A stretch of 64,000 nucleotides of DNA, from NCBI RefSeq assembly GCF_000212735.1, contig NC_015510.1, positions 3,907,001-3,971,000 of the forward strand, read 5' to 3'. Below the pieces are notes generated by a model. It was given only the letters and a program-made list of their open reading frames with translations. It was not told the origin of the DNA and searched no databases. A program made the translations under genes and the position numbers. Of this stretch, positions 1-7,834 are shown one piece after another. The DNA comes from Haliscomenobacter hydrossis DSM 1100. GTDB taxonomy: Bacteria > Bacteroidota > Bacteroidia > Chitinophagales > Saprospiraceae. Each line of letters opens with the position of its first letter. Within the stretch, counting starts at the first letter, position 1.

Positions 1-44
1 TGGTTGGCTATTTCTCGAATGGGTATGGGTTGATCGAAGGTCAT
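1..44 (-). CDS. Start of a minus-strand gene, possibly lpxD (partial)
   Basis: Only the first 14 codons lie inside the window. They read MTFDQPIPIREIAN from an ATG at 44 back to the left edge. The FDxPIPIxEIA pattern resembles the N-terminus of UDP-3-O-acylglucosamine N-acyltransferases (LpxD) of Bacteroidota, but 14 residues cannot prove it. The gene would be divergent from the fasciclin gene at 169. Confidence 0.35.
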   Translation of the reverse strand, partial: MTFDQPIPIREIAN

Positions 45-168
45 GCTACTTTTTTGAAAAACAAAGGAACGGAAAAAAAGATAATTTTTTCACCCTCCCG
101 AAATCCAAATTCTTCTGGCCTCCGTATCTATCAGGACAACCATTAATTCACCCGAAATTTTTTTCTTT

Positions 169-726
169 ATGAAAACTTGTTTGAAAGTGGCTACTATGGC
201 CCTGATGTTTTTTGTTGTAACCTTAACCATTAATGCCCAATCTGCGAATGTTATGGTCGGGGGCGAAGCAATGCTTCCTGCTAAAAACATCGTAGATAAT
301 GCTGTAAAGTCTAAAGTACACACCACGTTGGTCGCTGCCGTAACCGCAGCAGGTTTGGTAGAAACCTTACAAAGAAAAGGTCCTTTCACCGTGTTTGCAC
401 CCGTAAATGATGCTTTCGAAAACCTGCCAGAAGGGACCGTAGAAACCTTGCTGAAGCCGGAGAACAAAGCTACGTTGACCAAAGTACTTACCTACCACGT
501 GGTAGCGGGTAAGTATGACTTCAATGCATTGGCTGCATTAATTAAAAAAGGGACCAAGAGTGTTACTACAGTGAGTGGGGGCAAACTGATGATCAAAATG
601 AATGGTGCGCGCAACATTCAGATTACCGACGAAAATGGCGCAGTTGCTAACGTTAGCACGTACGATGTATACCAGTCCAATGGTGTCATCCACACCATTG
701 ATGCAGTATTACTGCCTAAGATGTAA
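169..726 (+). CDS. Fasciclin (FAS1) domain secreted protein
   Basis: 185 aa. An N-terminal signal peptide (hydrophobic core about residues 8-20, cleavage likely after INAQ or nearby) is followed by one FAS1 domain at about residues 40-183. The H1 box reads GPFTVFAPVNDAFENLP (residues 71-87) and the H2-like box reads YHVVAGKY; the C-terminus has the usual GVIHTIDAVLLP ending. FAS1 proteins are secreted or surface adhesion and matrix proteins. The length fits a single-domain bacterial family member. It is convergent with the DUF3078 gene, with a strong hairpin between them. The ATG at 169 directly precedes the signal peptide. Confidence 0.9.
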   Translation: MKTCLKVATMALMFFVVTLTINAQSANVMVGGEAMLPAKNIVDNAVKSKVHTTLVAAVTAAGLVETLQRKGPFTVFAPVNDAFENLPEGTVETLLKPENKATLTKVLTYHVVAGKYDFNALAALIKKGTKSVTTVSGGKLMIKMNGARNIQITDENGAVANVSTYDVYQSNGVIHTIDAVLLPKM

Positions 727-898
727 ATAGGGGGAACTTTCATTAGCATTCTACAATAGTCGTAACAGATGGTTGAAGACATGCAAGCTCAGGATACAAT
801 GCTCCTTTTTGAGCTGCGTAGCCTGAGCCTTTTTTCCTCAAGATATTGAGCCTTATAAATATGCTCCGCATCGATTCTTGGAGGAAAGATGCAAGGGA

Positions 899-933
899 AA
901 AAGTCCGGTCAACTACTTGTTGACTGGACTTTT
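899..933. terminator. Bidirectional hairpin terminator between convergent genes
   Basis: Positions 899-912 and 920-933 pair as a 14-bp stem with one G-T pair and a 7-nt loop. The stem begins AAAAGTCC and ends GGACTTTT, so each strand has a T-run after the stem. It lies between the fasciclin gene (+) and the DUF3078 gene (-), which is the right place for termination of both. Confidence 0.8.
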
Positions 934-954
934 CTTTTTATTGCAAAGATTGGC

Positions 955-1983
955 TTAAAAAGTGATGGCGTATTTCAACAACAATTGCTGGGTGACACTC
1001 AAGCGGGGGCCAGTGATCGGACTACCATCGCTACCCACTTCGATGCCGTTGATGGCATTGAAATCGGATGTAAACATACTCATGTCATCATCGTAGAAGA
1101 AATTGACCAACAAGCCCAGTTGGAAGTTTTTGAACAGGGTCCAGGATAGGCTATTGCGCCAGTCAACATCCACGTTTTGAGGATTGTTGAGGTAATTGCT
1201 GAACAGCAAAAGGTTGGAGGTATAAGCGAGTTTATCGTCCAAAAACTTGCTGGTGTACACTGCCCGCAACTGGCTACCCAACTGCGCATCAACATTTTTT
1301 GCCGAGGTAATTACGCCTTGGGCACTTTTGGTTACCGGGTTGCCATGTACCCCGCGTAAGGCAATGGCGTCACTGGCCACAATCACCCACTTGGCACCAA
1401 GGGGAGAGTAGAAAAGAGAAAACTTGGGCGAAGGTTTGTAATCGATCCCCAGCGCGAGGTTGATGATGGCGGGAGAAAAGAACCGCGCCAAGAGGGAAGA
1501 CCCTTGCACATTGTTCAGAAAAAGCCCCGGGAAACTGTTCCCACCTTGGTAAGTAGGTGTCAATTGGCTCAGGAAGTTGAAATCTGCGGCGTAAAAGACT
1601 TTGGAATCATTGCTGGTTTTGTAACCGATTTTGGAACTGACCACAAATTCGTCCAGGGACTTTTGGAAAGGGACATTGGCTGCCGTATTCCCAATGCGTA
1701 CTACGCCGATGCCCAGCCGCTGTACACCAAAGTTCCATTGCCCCAGGTTACCCCAGGCAATTCGCCCTTTTTGGTAATTCCCAAATGCGTTGATGCCGCC
1801 ACCAAAACCCAGGCGATCTTGTGCTGCACCCTGCCGGGGGTTGATGTTGAGCAATTGGTCAAACGCCAGCGCAAATCCAGCCCCACGTTTCCAATAAGAG
1901 GTGTCTTTGGCTACTTCTTGCCCAAAGCAGGAACCAGAAAAGAGGATAAACAACAAAAGGAGAGGGTAAAACAGTCGTTTCAT
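955..1983 (-). CDS. DUF3078-family outer-membrane protein
   Basis: 342 aa. The signal peptide (MKRLFYPLLLLFILFSGSCFGQ) is followed by DTSYWKRGAGFALAFDQLLNINPRQGAAQDRLGFGGGINAF, which matches the start of DUF3078 proteins: beta-rich, probably beta-barrel outer-membrane proteins restricted to Bacteroidota, function unknown. Alternating aromatic/polar strands run to a C-terminal LLLKYAITF, a terminal aromatic as in outer-membrane barrels. It lies downstream of the MscS-like gene on the same strand, but a terminator at 2001-2037 separates them, so it probably has its own promoter or relies on read-through. Confidence 0.8.
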   Translation of the reverse strand: MKRLFYPLLLLFILFSGSCFGQEVAKDTSYWKRGAGFALAFDQLLNINPRQGAAQDRLGFGGGINAFGNYQKGRIAWGNLGQWNFGVQRLGIGVVRIGNTAANVPFQKSLDEFVVSSKIGYKTSNDSKVFYAADFNFLSQLTPTYQGGNSFPGLFLNNVQGSSLLARFFSPAIINLALGIDYKPSPKFSLFYSPLGAKWVIVASDAIALRGVHGNPVTKSAQGVITSAKNVDAQLGSQLRAVYTSKFLDDKLAYTSNLLLFSNYLNNPQNVDVDWRNSLSWTLFKNFQLGLLVNFFYDDDMSMFTSDFNAINGIEVGSDGSPITGPRLSVTQQLLLKYAITF

Positions 1984-2000
1984 TGTTGGTGTTTTGTGTA

Positions 2001-2037
2001 AATAAAAAAAAGCTGGCTAACCTTTTAGTTAACCAGC
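2001..2037 (-). terminator. Rho-independent terminator after the MscS-like gene
   Basis: On the minus strand a 10-bp stem (plus positions 2012-2021 and 2028-2037, one mismatch, 6-nt loop) is followed by eight T residues. It sits 17 bp past the stop of the channel gene and just upstream of the DUF3078 start. Confidence 0.75.
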
Positions 2038-2053
2038 CCTTTTGAGTTATGAT

Positions 2054-2905
2054 TTATTTAAATATTTCGTATTTCTCGCTAGACAGTTTGTTCAGTGGAA
2101 CCACAATCTTGCGGTCATCGGCCTCCAGGGTCATGGTAGAGTTATCCAACTCAATGACCTTTCCTTTTACGCCATCAATAGCAATGGTGTCGCCTACTTT
2201 TACCTTGTTTTTGTTGTAATAAGCGGCCAGTAAATTGCCAATTAATGGGCGAGAAGCATAGCCGTAGCCCACTGCAAAAGCACCCACAATGCCTGCCAGG
2301 ATGATGGATAGATTGTCCTGGATGAAATTGGTATCAATACCCGCCTGAGACAAAGTGATCATCGCCACATTGATGAATACAAAATAAAACACAAAATTGG
2401 CAATCAGTCCCGCGGCTGGGATATTGAGCGAGGCACACGCCGTATGCACCAGTTTTTTCAGCATATCGGCGAAGAGAATACCGATGACAAAAACAATCAA
2501 GGCAGATAGAATTCTTGGCAAATATTCAAAAATTTTGCTAATCATCTCCGATACTGCCGTGATGCCTAGCGTATCGGTGGCGGCCATAAAAAAGAAAATA
2601 AAGATCAGGTAGTACAAGAACTTCCCAATCATGGTAGAAGGTTTGAGCTTCACGGGCGAACGTGCAATGAAGTCGATTTGGTTGAGGCGATCCCCCAACT
2701 TATCCGCTCCAATGCGCTCAAATAATCTTTGGAAAAACCGCGAAATCACGCGCCCCAGAAACCAGCCCAAAAATAGCAGCAACAAAGCCCCAATGAATTT
2801 AGGTACAAACTCAATCATCCCAATGAAAAATTGGTCAAATATGGGTTGATATTTGTTATACAGATCGTTGAACCAGTCGGAGATGTTCAGTAAAAAAAGG
2901 TTCAT
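2054..2905 (-). CDS. MscS-like mechanosensitive ion channel protein
   Basis: 283 aa from the ATG at 2905; a longer in-frame extension to 3142 overlaps the neighbouring gene and is proline/arginine-rich junk. Hydrophobic segments lie near residues 36-55, 97-116, 128-150, 165-190 and 198-225. The last (ILAGIVGAFAVGYGYASRPLIGNLLAAYY) is the pore-lining helix typical of the TM-helix/MscS family, followed by a short beta domain (VKVGDTIAIDGVKGKVIELDNSTMTLEADDRKIVVPLNKL). The protein ends soon after this domain, so it lacks the large cytoplasmic cage of E. coli MscS. Family role: relief of hypo-osmotic pressure in the inner membrane. It is the last gene of a sigma factor / 97-aa protein / channel unit. 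Confidence 0.85.
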   Translation of the reverse strand: MNLFLLNISDWFNDLYNKYQPIFDQFFIGMIEFVPKFIGALLLLFLGWFLGRVISRFFQRLFERIGADKLGDRLNQIDFIARSPVKLKPSTMIGKFLYYLIFIFFFMAATDTLGITAVSEMISKIFEYLPRILSALIVFVIGILFADMLKKLVHTACASLNIPAAGLIANFVFYFVFINVAMITLSQAGIDTNFIQDNLSIILAGIVGAFAVGYGYASRPLIGNLLAAYYNKNKVKVGDTIAIDGVKGKVIELDNSTMTLEADDRKIVVPLNKLSSEKYEIFK

Positions 2906-2934
2906 AATTAATGGGTTAGGTTGATGGATATGTG

Positions 2935-3228
2935 TTAACGAGTGATTTCTGGACTTTGTGGGCCGCCGCCAATTGGACCATTTTGATCCGGGCGATCCGG
3001 GGTGTTGGGCGGAATGTGATTGGCATTGTTTTGGGTTTCCGGACCAGCACCACCCGCAGCCATCACCATAACGCCCACCATTTGGGACATGTAGAGGTCT
3101 GCAACGTCGCCGAGCATGCGCAGAAACCCGAGGTTTCCCCACACCGTACTCACAATGCGCTCGTATTTCTCGGGAGCAAGGCGTTCGACGTCTTCGTCGA
3201 GCATCCTTTGGAAGTTGTTAGGATTCAT
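2935..3228 (-). CDS. Small hypothetical protein between sigma factor and channel
   Basis: 97 aa, not recognised. The N-terminal half (about residues 1-60) looks helical and amphipathic (NFQRMLDEDVERLAPEKYERIVSTVWGNLGFLRMLGDVADLYMSQMVGVMVMAA). The C-terminal third is disordered and rich in Pro, Gly, Asn and Gln. There is no signal peptide. It starts 7 bp past the end of the sigma factor gene and ends 29 bp before the MscS-like gene, so the three are probably one operon. A small helical partner gene behind an ECF sigma factor could be a regulator of it, but nothing in the sequence proves this. Confidence 0.7.
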   Translation of the reverse strand: MNPNNFQRMLDEDVERLAPEKYERIVSTVWGNLGFLRMLGDVADLYMSQMVGVMVMAAGGAGPETQNNANHIPPNTPDRPDQNGPIGGGPQSPEITR

Positions 3229-3235
3229 AAGCCGA

Positions 3236-3835
3236 TTAATTTATGGCTGGCATAAGTTCTTCTTTGACCTTATGAGCCTTTTCTTTGGCACGTTTTATTT
3301 GCATTTTAACCGCGCTTTCAGTCTTATTCAAAATCTCGGCAATGTCCTTGATCGGCATATCATCCTGGTATTTCATCAAAAGGATGATGCGATCAGGGGT
3401 AGGGATTTCATCCAAAACCTTGCGCAGGGTATCTACTTCAAGTTGAAGCAGCGCCTCATCGGGAACTTCGTCGACAGGATCGGGTGCCTTCTCGATATCG
3501 TCGGTAAAAAGTTCACCTTGTTTTTTGTTTCTGCGCAGGTAGTCGATGCAAAAGTTGTAGGTGATGGAATAAATCCAGGTGGAGAACTGTGCCTTTTCAC
3601 CAAATTTGGAAAGGTTGAGAAAAATCTTCGTAAAGATTTCCTGCGTAGCATCGTGAGCCAGTTCCTCGTTCTTGAGGATGGAAATACACTTTGCATAAAC
3701 CTTACTTACATAGCGGTTGTAAAGAAGTGTAAAACACGGGTTTGCCTGCGTTTGTAGGTAAACGTGGATGACTTCAAAATCCCGCATGCTTTTGTTACAA
3801 GTAACAGCACTCAATTTCTTCAGGTGTTGATTCAC
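3236..3835 (-). CDS. RNA polymerase sigma factor, ECF sigma-70 family
   Basis: 199 aa from a GTG at 3835; an ATG at 3787 (MRDFEVIHVYLQ) is an equally plausible start. Region 2 is clear (NPCFTLLYNRYVSKVYAKCISILKNEELAHDATQEIFTKIFLNLSKFGEKAQFSTWIYSITYNFCIDYLRR). An acidic linker follows (FTDDIEKAPDPVDEVPDEA), then region 4 (IPTPDRIILLMKYQDDMPIKDIAEILNKTESAVKMQIKRAKEKA) with the helix-turn-helix. It directs RNA polymerase core to specific promoters. It leads an apparent operon with the 97-aa protein and the MscS-like channel, suggesting envelope-stress or osmotic control. No classical anti-sigma gene with a transmembrane segment is adjacent. Confidence 0.88.
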   Translation of the reverse strand: MNQHLKKLSAVTCNKSMRDFEVIHVYLQTQANPCFTLLYNRYVSKVYAKCISILKNEELAHDATQEIFTKIFLNLSKFGEKAQFSTWIYSITYNFCIDYLRRNKKQGELFTDDIEKAPDPVDEVPDEALLQLEVDTLRKVLDEIPTPDRIILLMKYQDDMPIKDIAEILNKTESAVKMQIKRAKEKAHKVKEELMPAIN

Positions 3836-3942
3836 CTGCGAAGATAAACAAAAACCGTGATTTGTTTTTTTAGACGGAGAGAAGTACCAAAAGGTACACG
3901 ATAAATGAAAAAAATCTTAAAATTTTTAACTAAAAGAGGGAA

Positions 3943-4046
3943 GTGAAAAGTGAAAAGCTAAAAGTGAAAAACGAACAATACCCATTTTTTCATGTTGGCT
4001 TCCCAGAGTCATCTCTGTTTTTCACTTTTAGTTTTTCACTTTTCAC
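3943..4046. repeat. Long inverted repeat, period-7 word arms (family C)
   Basis: Positions 3943-3972 and 4017-4046 form 30-bp arms with a single G-T mismatch around a 44-nt loop. Each arm is a tandem of 7-bp words of the form AGTGAAA / AGCTAAA; the right side continues with further words to about 4060. It is the only member of the hairpin set in a divergent spacer (sigma factor / CrtA-like gene) and ends 20 bp before the latter's ATG. Confidence 0.85.
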
Positions 4047-4066
4047 TTTTCACTTTTCATTTGATT

Positions 4067-4804
4067 ATGAGTCCACAAATCGTCACCATCACTTTTTTTC
4101 GCTACACCCAAGTCCAGCACAAGTGGTGGGGTTTCAAACAAATGGGGCTGGCTCCGCTGGAATTGGCTAAAGTAGCCGGGCTTTCTTTTTCCAAAATGAT
4201 GGGCAGTGGCAATGGCAACGGCTTTAGTATTTGGCCCAATTTCGGGGTGTATGGATTGCTGGCAGTGTGGGAGGATCCGGTGAGTGCGGAGGCTTTTTTT
4301 TCCGCCCATCCACTGTTTAACGCTTTTACAGCAAGAGCTAAAGAGATATGGACGGTCTATCTCCAAACGGCTAAGGTGCACGGTACCTGGGATGGCGGCA
4401 ACCCTTTTACGGAAAATGTGCCATACCAGGCGGAAGCACCAGTCGCGGTACTGACCCGGGCAACCATTCGCACCAAACGTTTGTGGCATTTCTGGCGTTT
4501 TGTACCCGGTGTAAGCAAAGCCATGTGGCGCGAACACCAGGAAGGGCTCCTTTTTTCCGTAGGCATTGGCGAACTGCCGCTGGTACAGCAAGCTACTTTT
4601 AGTTTATGGAAAAATAGCGCCGACATGCAGGCTTACGCCTACAAGGGAAAATTCCACAGCGAAGTGGTGCGCAAAACCCGAGAGCTGGGCTGGTACAAAG
4701 AAGAGCTTTTTGCCCGCTTTCATCCGTATCGGGTGGAGGGGACTTGGGGTGGTGCGAGGCTTGGTTATGCAGAACTGCCGCAAAATGCCAATGGTGTTTC
4801 TTGA
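4067..4804 (+). CDS. Spheroidene monooxygenase (CrtA)-like oxygenase
   Basis: 245 aa from the ATG at 4067; the upstream extension to 3992 only translates the hairpin arm. Sequence features match the CrtA family: an N-terminal TITFFRYTQVQHKWWGFKQMGLAP, LSFSKMMGSGNGNGFSIWPNFGVYGLLAVWED, a central LTRATIRTKRLWHFWRFVPGVSKAM and a C-terminal KTRELGWYKEELFARFHPY. CrtA enzymes oxygenate carotenoid end groups (heme- and O2-dependent in characterised members). No other carotenoid gene is in the window, so substrate and pathway are unknown. Length is typical of the family. Confidence 0.75.
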   Translation: MSPQIVTITFFRYTQVQHKWWGFKQMGLAPLELAKVAGLSFSKMMGSGNGNGFSIWPNFGVYGLLAVWEDPVSAEAFFSAHPLFNAFTARAKEIWTVYLQTAKVHGTWDGGNPFTENVPYQAEAPVAVLTRATIRTKRLWHFWRFVPGVSKAMWREHQEGLLFSVGIGELPLVQQATFSLWKNSADMQAYAYKGKFHSEVVRKTRELGWYKEELFARFHPYRVEGTWGGARLGYAELPQNANGVS

Positions 4805-4873
4805 TTTTGTTGGGAATTAGCAATTCGGTATGCTTTACGAGCAGATCAGGTGATACTTATAGGTGTTTATAGC

Positions 4874-4881
4874 TAATTTTG
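4874..4881 (+). promoter_or_regulatory. Candidate -7 element upstream of the methyltransferase
   Basis: TAATTTTG matches the Bacteroidota -7 consensus TAnnTTTG about 50 bp before the ATG at 4931. No good TTG is found at the -33 position, so support is moderate. Confidence 0.35.
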
Positions 4882-4930
4882 TCTCTGGTTGGTAAGCGAA
4901 TCTTACCAGAAATCCTAATTCCACGGTTTT

Positions 4931-5974
4931 ATGACAACTTTTGACCACGCTATTCTCGCCTGCCCAATCACCAAAGAAAACCTTAGAATGGTTGATTTGA
5001 ACCAAACCCAACTTGCCTTTTTTGAAAAATACAAACCACATTTTCAAGGATTTATAAATGACTCCAATACTGTTGTTTATCCCGTTGTTCAAGGTGTGAT
5101 CGTTTTGCTTCCAAATTATGCAATGCTGGCCAATGGCGAAGAAAAGCCGATGCCATTTGATAAAGACCGGGTGTTTAGGTATTACAACCAAATTGAGTAT
5201 GAGCAACTGGATGATTCCATCGTGTATTCGGACGCAAAAAAATTTGTGGATTTCAGGCCAGTCAACAAAACCTATCTCGAAAATGCACTCAAAAGGGTCA
5301 GCAAGTATATCGCACCGACCGGGAAGTATTGCCTGGACATTGCTTCGGGGCCAATTGGTTTAAAAGAATACCTCGAACTTTCAGCAGGATACGAGTGGAG
5401 GATTTGCATCGACATATCCATCAATGCACTTATCCAGGCGAAAAAAAATCTGGGCGAAGAAAAGGGCATTTTTATTTGTGGAGACATCACCAATATCCCC
5501 TTGCAAGCAGAGGTTTGTGCTGCGGTTATCTCTCAACATACCCTTTACCATGTGCCTAAAAATGAGCAAGAAACTGCCGTTCGAGAATTGTATCGCGTTG
5601 CAAAAGAGGGGGCATGCATTGCCATTGTTTACAACTGGTTTTACCATTCATTGCTGATGAATATTGCTTTATTGCCCTTACAAGTTTATCGAGTGATTCG
5701 GCACCTTTTGGGCAAATTTTACGTCAAACTGTGGCCATCCAAACCGCGTTTGTACTTTTATCCGCACAGCTATTTTTGGTTCAAAAATTTGGGATATGGA
5801 GACAAGCTGAACATCTATGTGTGGCGTACTTTGAATGTTCAGTTCATGCGTTTGTACATTCATGATTGGCTGGGAGGACAAAAGATGCTACAATTCTTCC
5901 AGCATCTTGAGGATCGATTCCCCAAAACAATGGGCTTTTTAGGCGATTACCCGCTGATTGTGATCAAGAAATAA
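4931..5974 (+). CDS. Class I SAM-dependent methyltransferase
   Basis: 347 aa. The N-terminal part (residues 1-65) resembles a Trm112-like lead (FDHAILACPITKENLRMVDL...VVYPVVQGVIVLLPNYAM) but keeps only one of the usual cysteines. The SAM-binding domain starts near residue 133 with YCLDIASGPIGLKEYLEL (motif I), then RICIDISINALIQAKKNLG (acidic residue of motif II) and ICGDITNIPLQAEVCAAVISQHTLYHVPKNEQETAVRELYRVAKEG, a Methyltransf_11 signature. A hydrophobic stretch follows (LLMNIALLPLQVYRVIRHLL). The substrate cannot be read from sequence. It stands alone between the CrtA-like gene and the S41 protease. Confidence 0.8.
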   Translation: MTTFDHAILACPITKENLRMVDLNQTQLAFFEKYKPHFQGFINDSNTVVYPVVQGVIVLLPNYAMLANGEEKPMPFDKDRVFRYYNQIEYEQLDDSIVYSDAKKFVDFRPVNKTYLENALKRVSKYIAPTGKYCLDIASGPIGLKEYLELSAGYEWRICIDISINALIQAKKNLGEEKGIFICGDITNIPLQAEVCAAVISQHTLYHVPKNEQETAVRELYRVAKEGACIAIVYNWFYHSLLMNIALLPLQVYRVIRHLLGKFYVKLWPSKPRLYFYPHSYFWFKNLGYGDKLNIYVWRTLNVQFMRLYIHDWLGGQKMLQFFQHLEDRFPKTMGFLGDYPLIVIKK

Positions 5975-6085
5975 AGATCAAAGTTTAGCACTACCCTGGC
6001 ATAAGTATTAAAATCACCCATCGGCAATAGACCAAAACTCCCTAAAAACTGTTATCATTGGGACTTTAGTTAAACATCATCCAAC

Positions 6086-7723
6086 ATGAAAAGAATCGCG
6101 AAATACACCCTCTGGCTGTTGCCGCTGGTCCTGCTGACCGTGGCTTTCACCGAATATCCAAGTACCCGCCAAGATTTTGAGATCAGCAAGAACCTCGAAA
6201 TTTTTGCCAACATGTACAAAGAGCTCAACTCGGCTTATGTAGACGACCTCGACCCGGGCAAAGTAATGCGCACGGGCATCGATGCTATGCTCAACAACCT
6301 TGATCCTTTCACCAATTACATCGCCGAAGCCGACATTGAAGGCTACCGCCTTTTGCGCGAAGGGACTTCAGACAACATTGGGTTTGAGTTCAAAAAGATT
6401 GGCGACTTTGTCACGGTTACTGAAATTTTCCAAGGTTTACCGGCAGATAAAGCGGGTATAAAAATAGGTGACCAGATTGTGGCGGTAGACAACAAGGACA
6501 CCAAAAACAAAAGCAGCGACGAAGTAGATTACGTGTTGCGCGGTGCAACTGGTACTACTGCGGAGTTGACCCTGCGCCGCCCGGGCCAAAACAGCGACTT
6601 TAAAGTCAAAATCAATCGGGAAGAAATGGAAATGCCCAATGTACCCTACTCTGGCCTGGTAGAAGGAGACGTAGCCTACGTATCCCTGTCTACTTTTTCA
6701 CAGGATGCGGGCAAAAACATTGGCAATGCAGTACGCGAATTGCGCCGGGAAAATCCCAACATCAAAGGCATCATCCTGGATTTGCGCGGGAATGGCGGTG
6801 GATTGTTGATTGAGGCGGTAAATCTCTGCAATGTATTCATCCCCAAAAATGAAATCGTGGTAACCACCCGCGGCAAACTCAAGGAACAAGACCGCAGTTT
6901 CCGTACGCAAGCTTCCGGCATTGAAGAAGATTTGCCACTGACGGTGCTGATTGACAAAAACTCGGCTTCGGCTTCCGAAATCGTGAGTGGCACCCTGCAG
7001 GATTACGACCGCGGTGTGCTGATCGGCCAACGCTCTTATGGCAAAGGTTTGGTACAAAACACGGTAGAAGTAGGCTACAATTCCCGCCTGAAGCTGACCA
7101 CCGCCAAGTATTACATCCCCAGCGGGCGCTGCATCCAAAGTGTAGAGTACCGCAATGGTGAACCAGTGGATATAGCCGATACCCGCCGCGCGGCCTTCAA
7201 AACCCGCAATGGCCGACCCGTATTGGATGGTGGTGGGGTAGCACCCGATATCAAAATTGAACAAGCCAGCAATATTCCCGTGGTGAAATCACTGCAAGAC
7301 CAGGACATCATTTTCCGTTTTGTAACCGAGTATTGCAAGGGTAAAGAAAAAATGCCGGAGATCAAGGATTTACGGTTCACTGACTTTGATGCCTTCCTTA
7401 GTTTTGTGCAAAAAGAAAAATTTGTTTTCCGCACCGAAAGTGAAAAACTGCTTGAACAGTTCAAGCAAAAAGTGACGGATGAAGGCTACAACCTCAGCAC
7501 CGCAGTGAGTTCATTGGAAACTGCGCTTGGCGCGGCTCAGTTGGAGTTGATCCGCAAGCACAAAGACCTGATCAGCAAATTGATTGAAAAAGACATCGCC
7601 GGGCGCTATTATTACGCCAACGGGCGGGCACAGATTGGACTTTTGCGCGATCCTGAAGTACAAGAAGCCATTAAGGTGATTCGGGACCAAGCACAGTATA
7701 AGAGTATTTTGAAGAAAAGTTGA
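6086..7723 (+). CDS. S41 family C-terminal processing peptidase with PDZ domain
   Basis: 545 aa. An N-terminal hydrophobic anchor or signal (LWLLPLVLLTVAF) precedes a helical cap, a PDZ domain at about residues 85-175 (DNIGFEFKKIGDFVTVTEIFQGLPADKAGIKIGDQIVAV) and the S41 protease core at about 190-355. The catalytic serine is in the SASASE motif (Ser295, or 293/297 in the same run) and the lysine of YGKGLVQ is Lys320, the 25-residue spacing seen in E. coli Prc. The family cleaves proteins at their C-termini in the periplasm. Its TGA stop (7721-7723) lies inside the outer word of the following inverted repeat. Confidence 0.92.
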   Translation: MKRIAKYTLWLLPLVLLTVAFTEYPSTRQDFEISKNLEIFANMYKELNSAYVDDLDPGKVMRTGIDAMLNNLDPFTNYIAEADIEGYRLLREGTSDNIGFEFKKIGDFVTVTEIFQGLPADKAGIKIGDQIVAVDNKDTKNKSSDEVDYVLRGATGTTAELTLRRPGQNSDFKVKINREEMEMPNVPYSGLVEGDVAYVSLSTFSQDAGKNIGNAVRELRRENPNIKGIILDLRGNGGGLLIEAVNLCNVFIPKNEIVVTTRGKLKEQDRSFRTQASGIEEDLPLTVLIDKNSASASEIVSGTLQDYDRGVLIGQRSYGKGLVQNTVEVGYNSRLKLTTAKYYIPSGRCIQSVEYRNGEPVDIADTRRAAFKTRNGRPVLDGGGVAPDIKIEQASNIPVVKSLQDQDIIFRFVTEYCKGKEKMPEIKDLRFTDFDAFLSFVQKEKFVFRTESEKLLEQFKQKVTDEGYNLSTAVSSLETALGAAQLELIRKHKDLISKLIEKDIAGRYYYANGRAQIGLLRDPEVQEAIKVIRDQAQYKSILKKS

Positions 7724-7834
7724 GAAGTTGAGGAGGTTGAGGCTACCGCGAGCGACTCAAACACCAGATCTAAAAATCTGGGTGAATGTCGTTCGCGGTA
7801 GCCTCAACCTCCTCAACCATAAACTTCTCAACTA
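7718..7834. repeat. Long inverted repeat, GTTGAG-word family A, between convergent genes
   Basis: Perfectly aligned 30-bp arms lie at 7727-7756 and 7788-7817 with one mismatch and a 31-nt loop. The arms consist of 8-9 bp words (GTTGAGGAG, GTTGAGG) followed by CTACCGCGAGCGAC. An extra outer word pair (7718-7726; 7825-7833) is separated from the right arm by CATAAAC. Both flanking stop codons, TGA at 7721-7723 and, on the minus strand, TAG at 7832-7834, lie in these outer words. Confidence 0.9.

Noticed and set aside
2906-3142. Upstream extension of the MscS-like reading frame
   Set aside because: The extension overlaps the 97-aa gene, reads as Pro/Arg/Cys-rich sequence and has no membrane or domain character; the ATG at 2905 begins a normal N-terminus.
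3943-4060. Short direct repeats considered as a CRISPR array or coding repeats
   Set aside because: The words are only 7 bp, lie without spacers and are arranged as two complementary arms; no cas gene is near.
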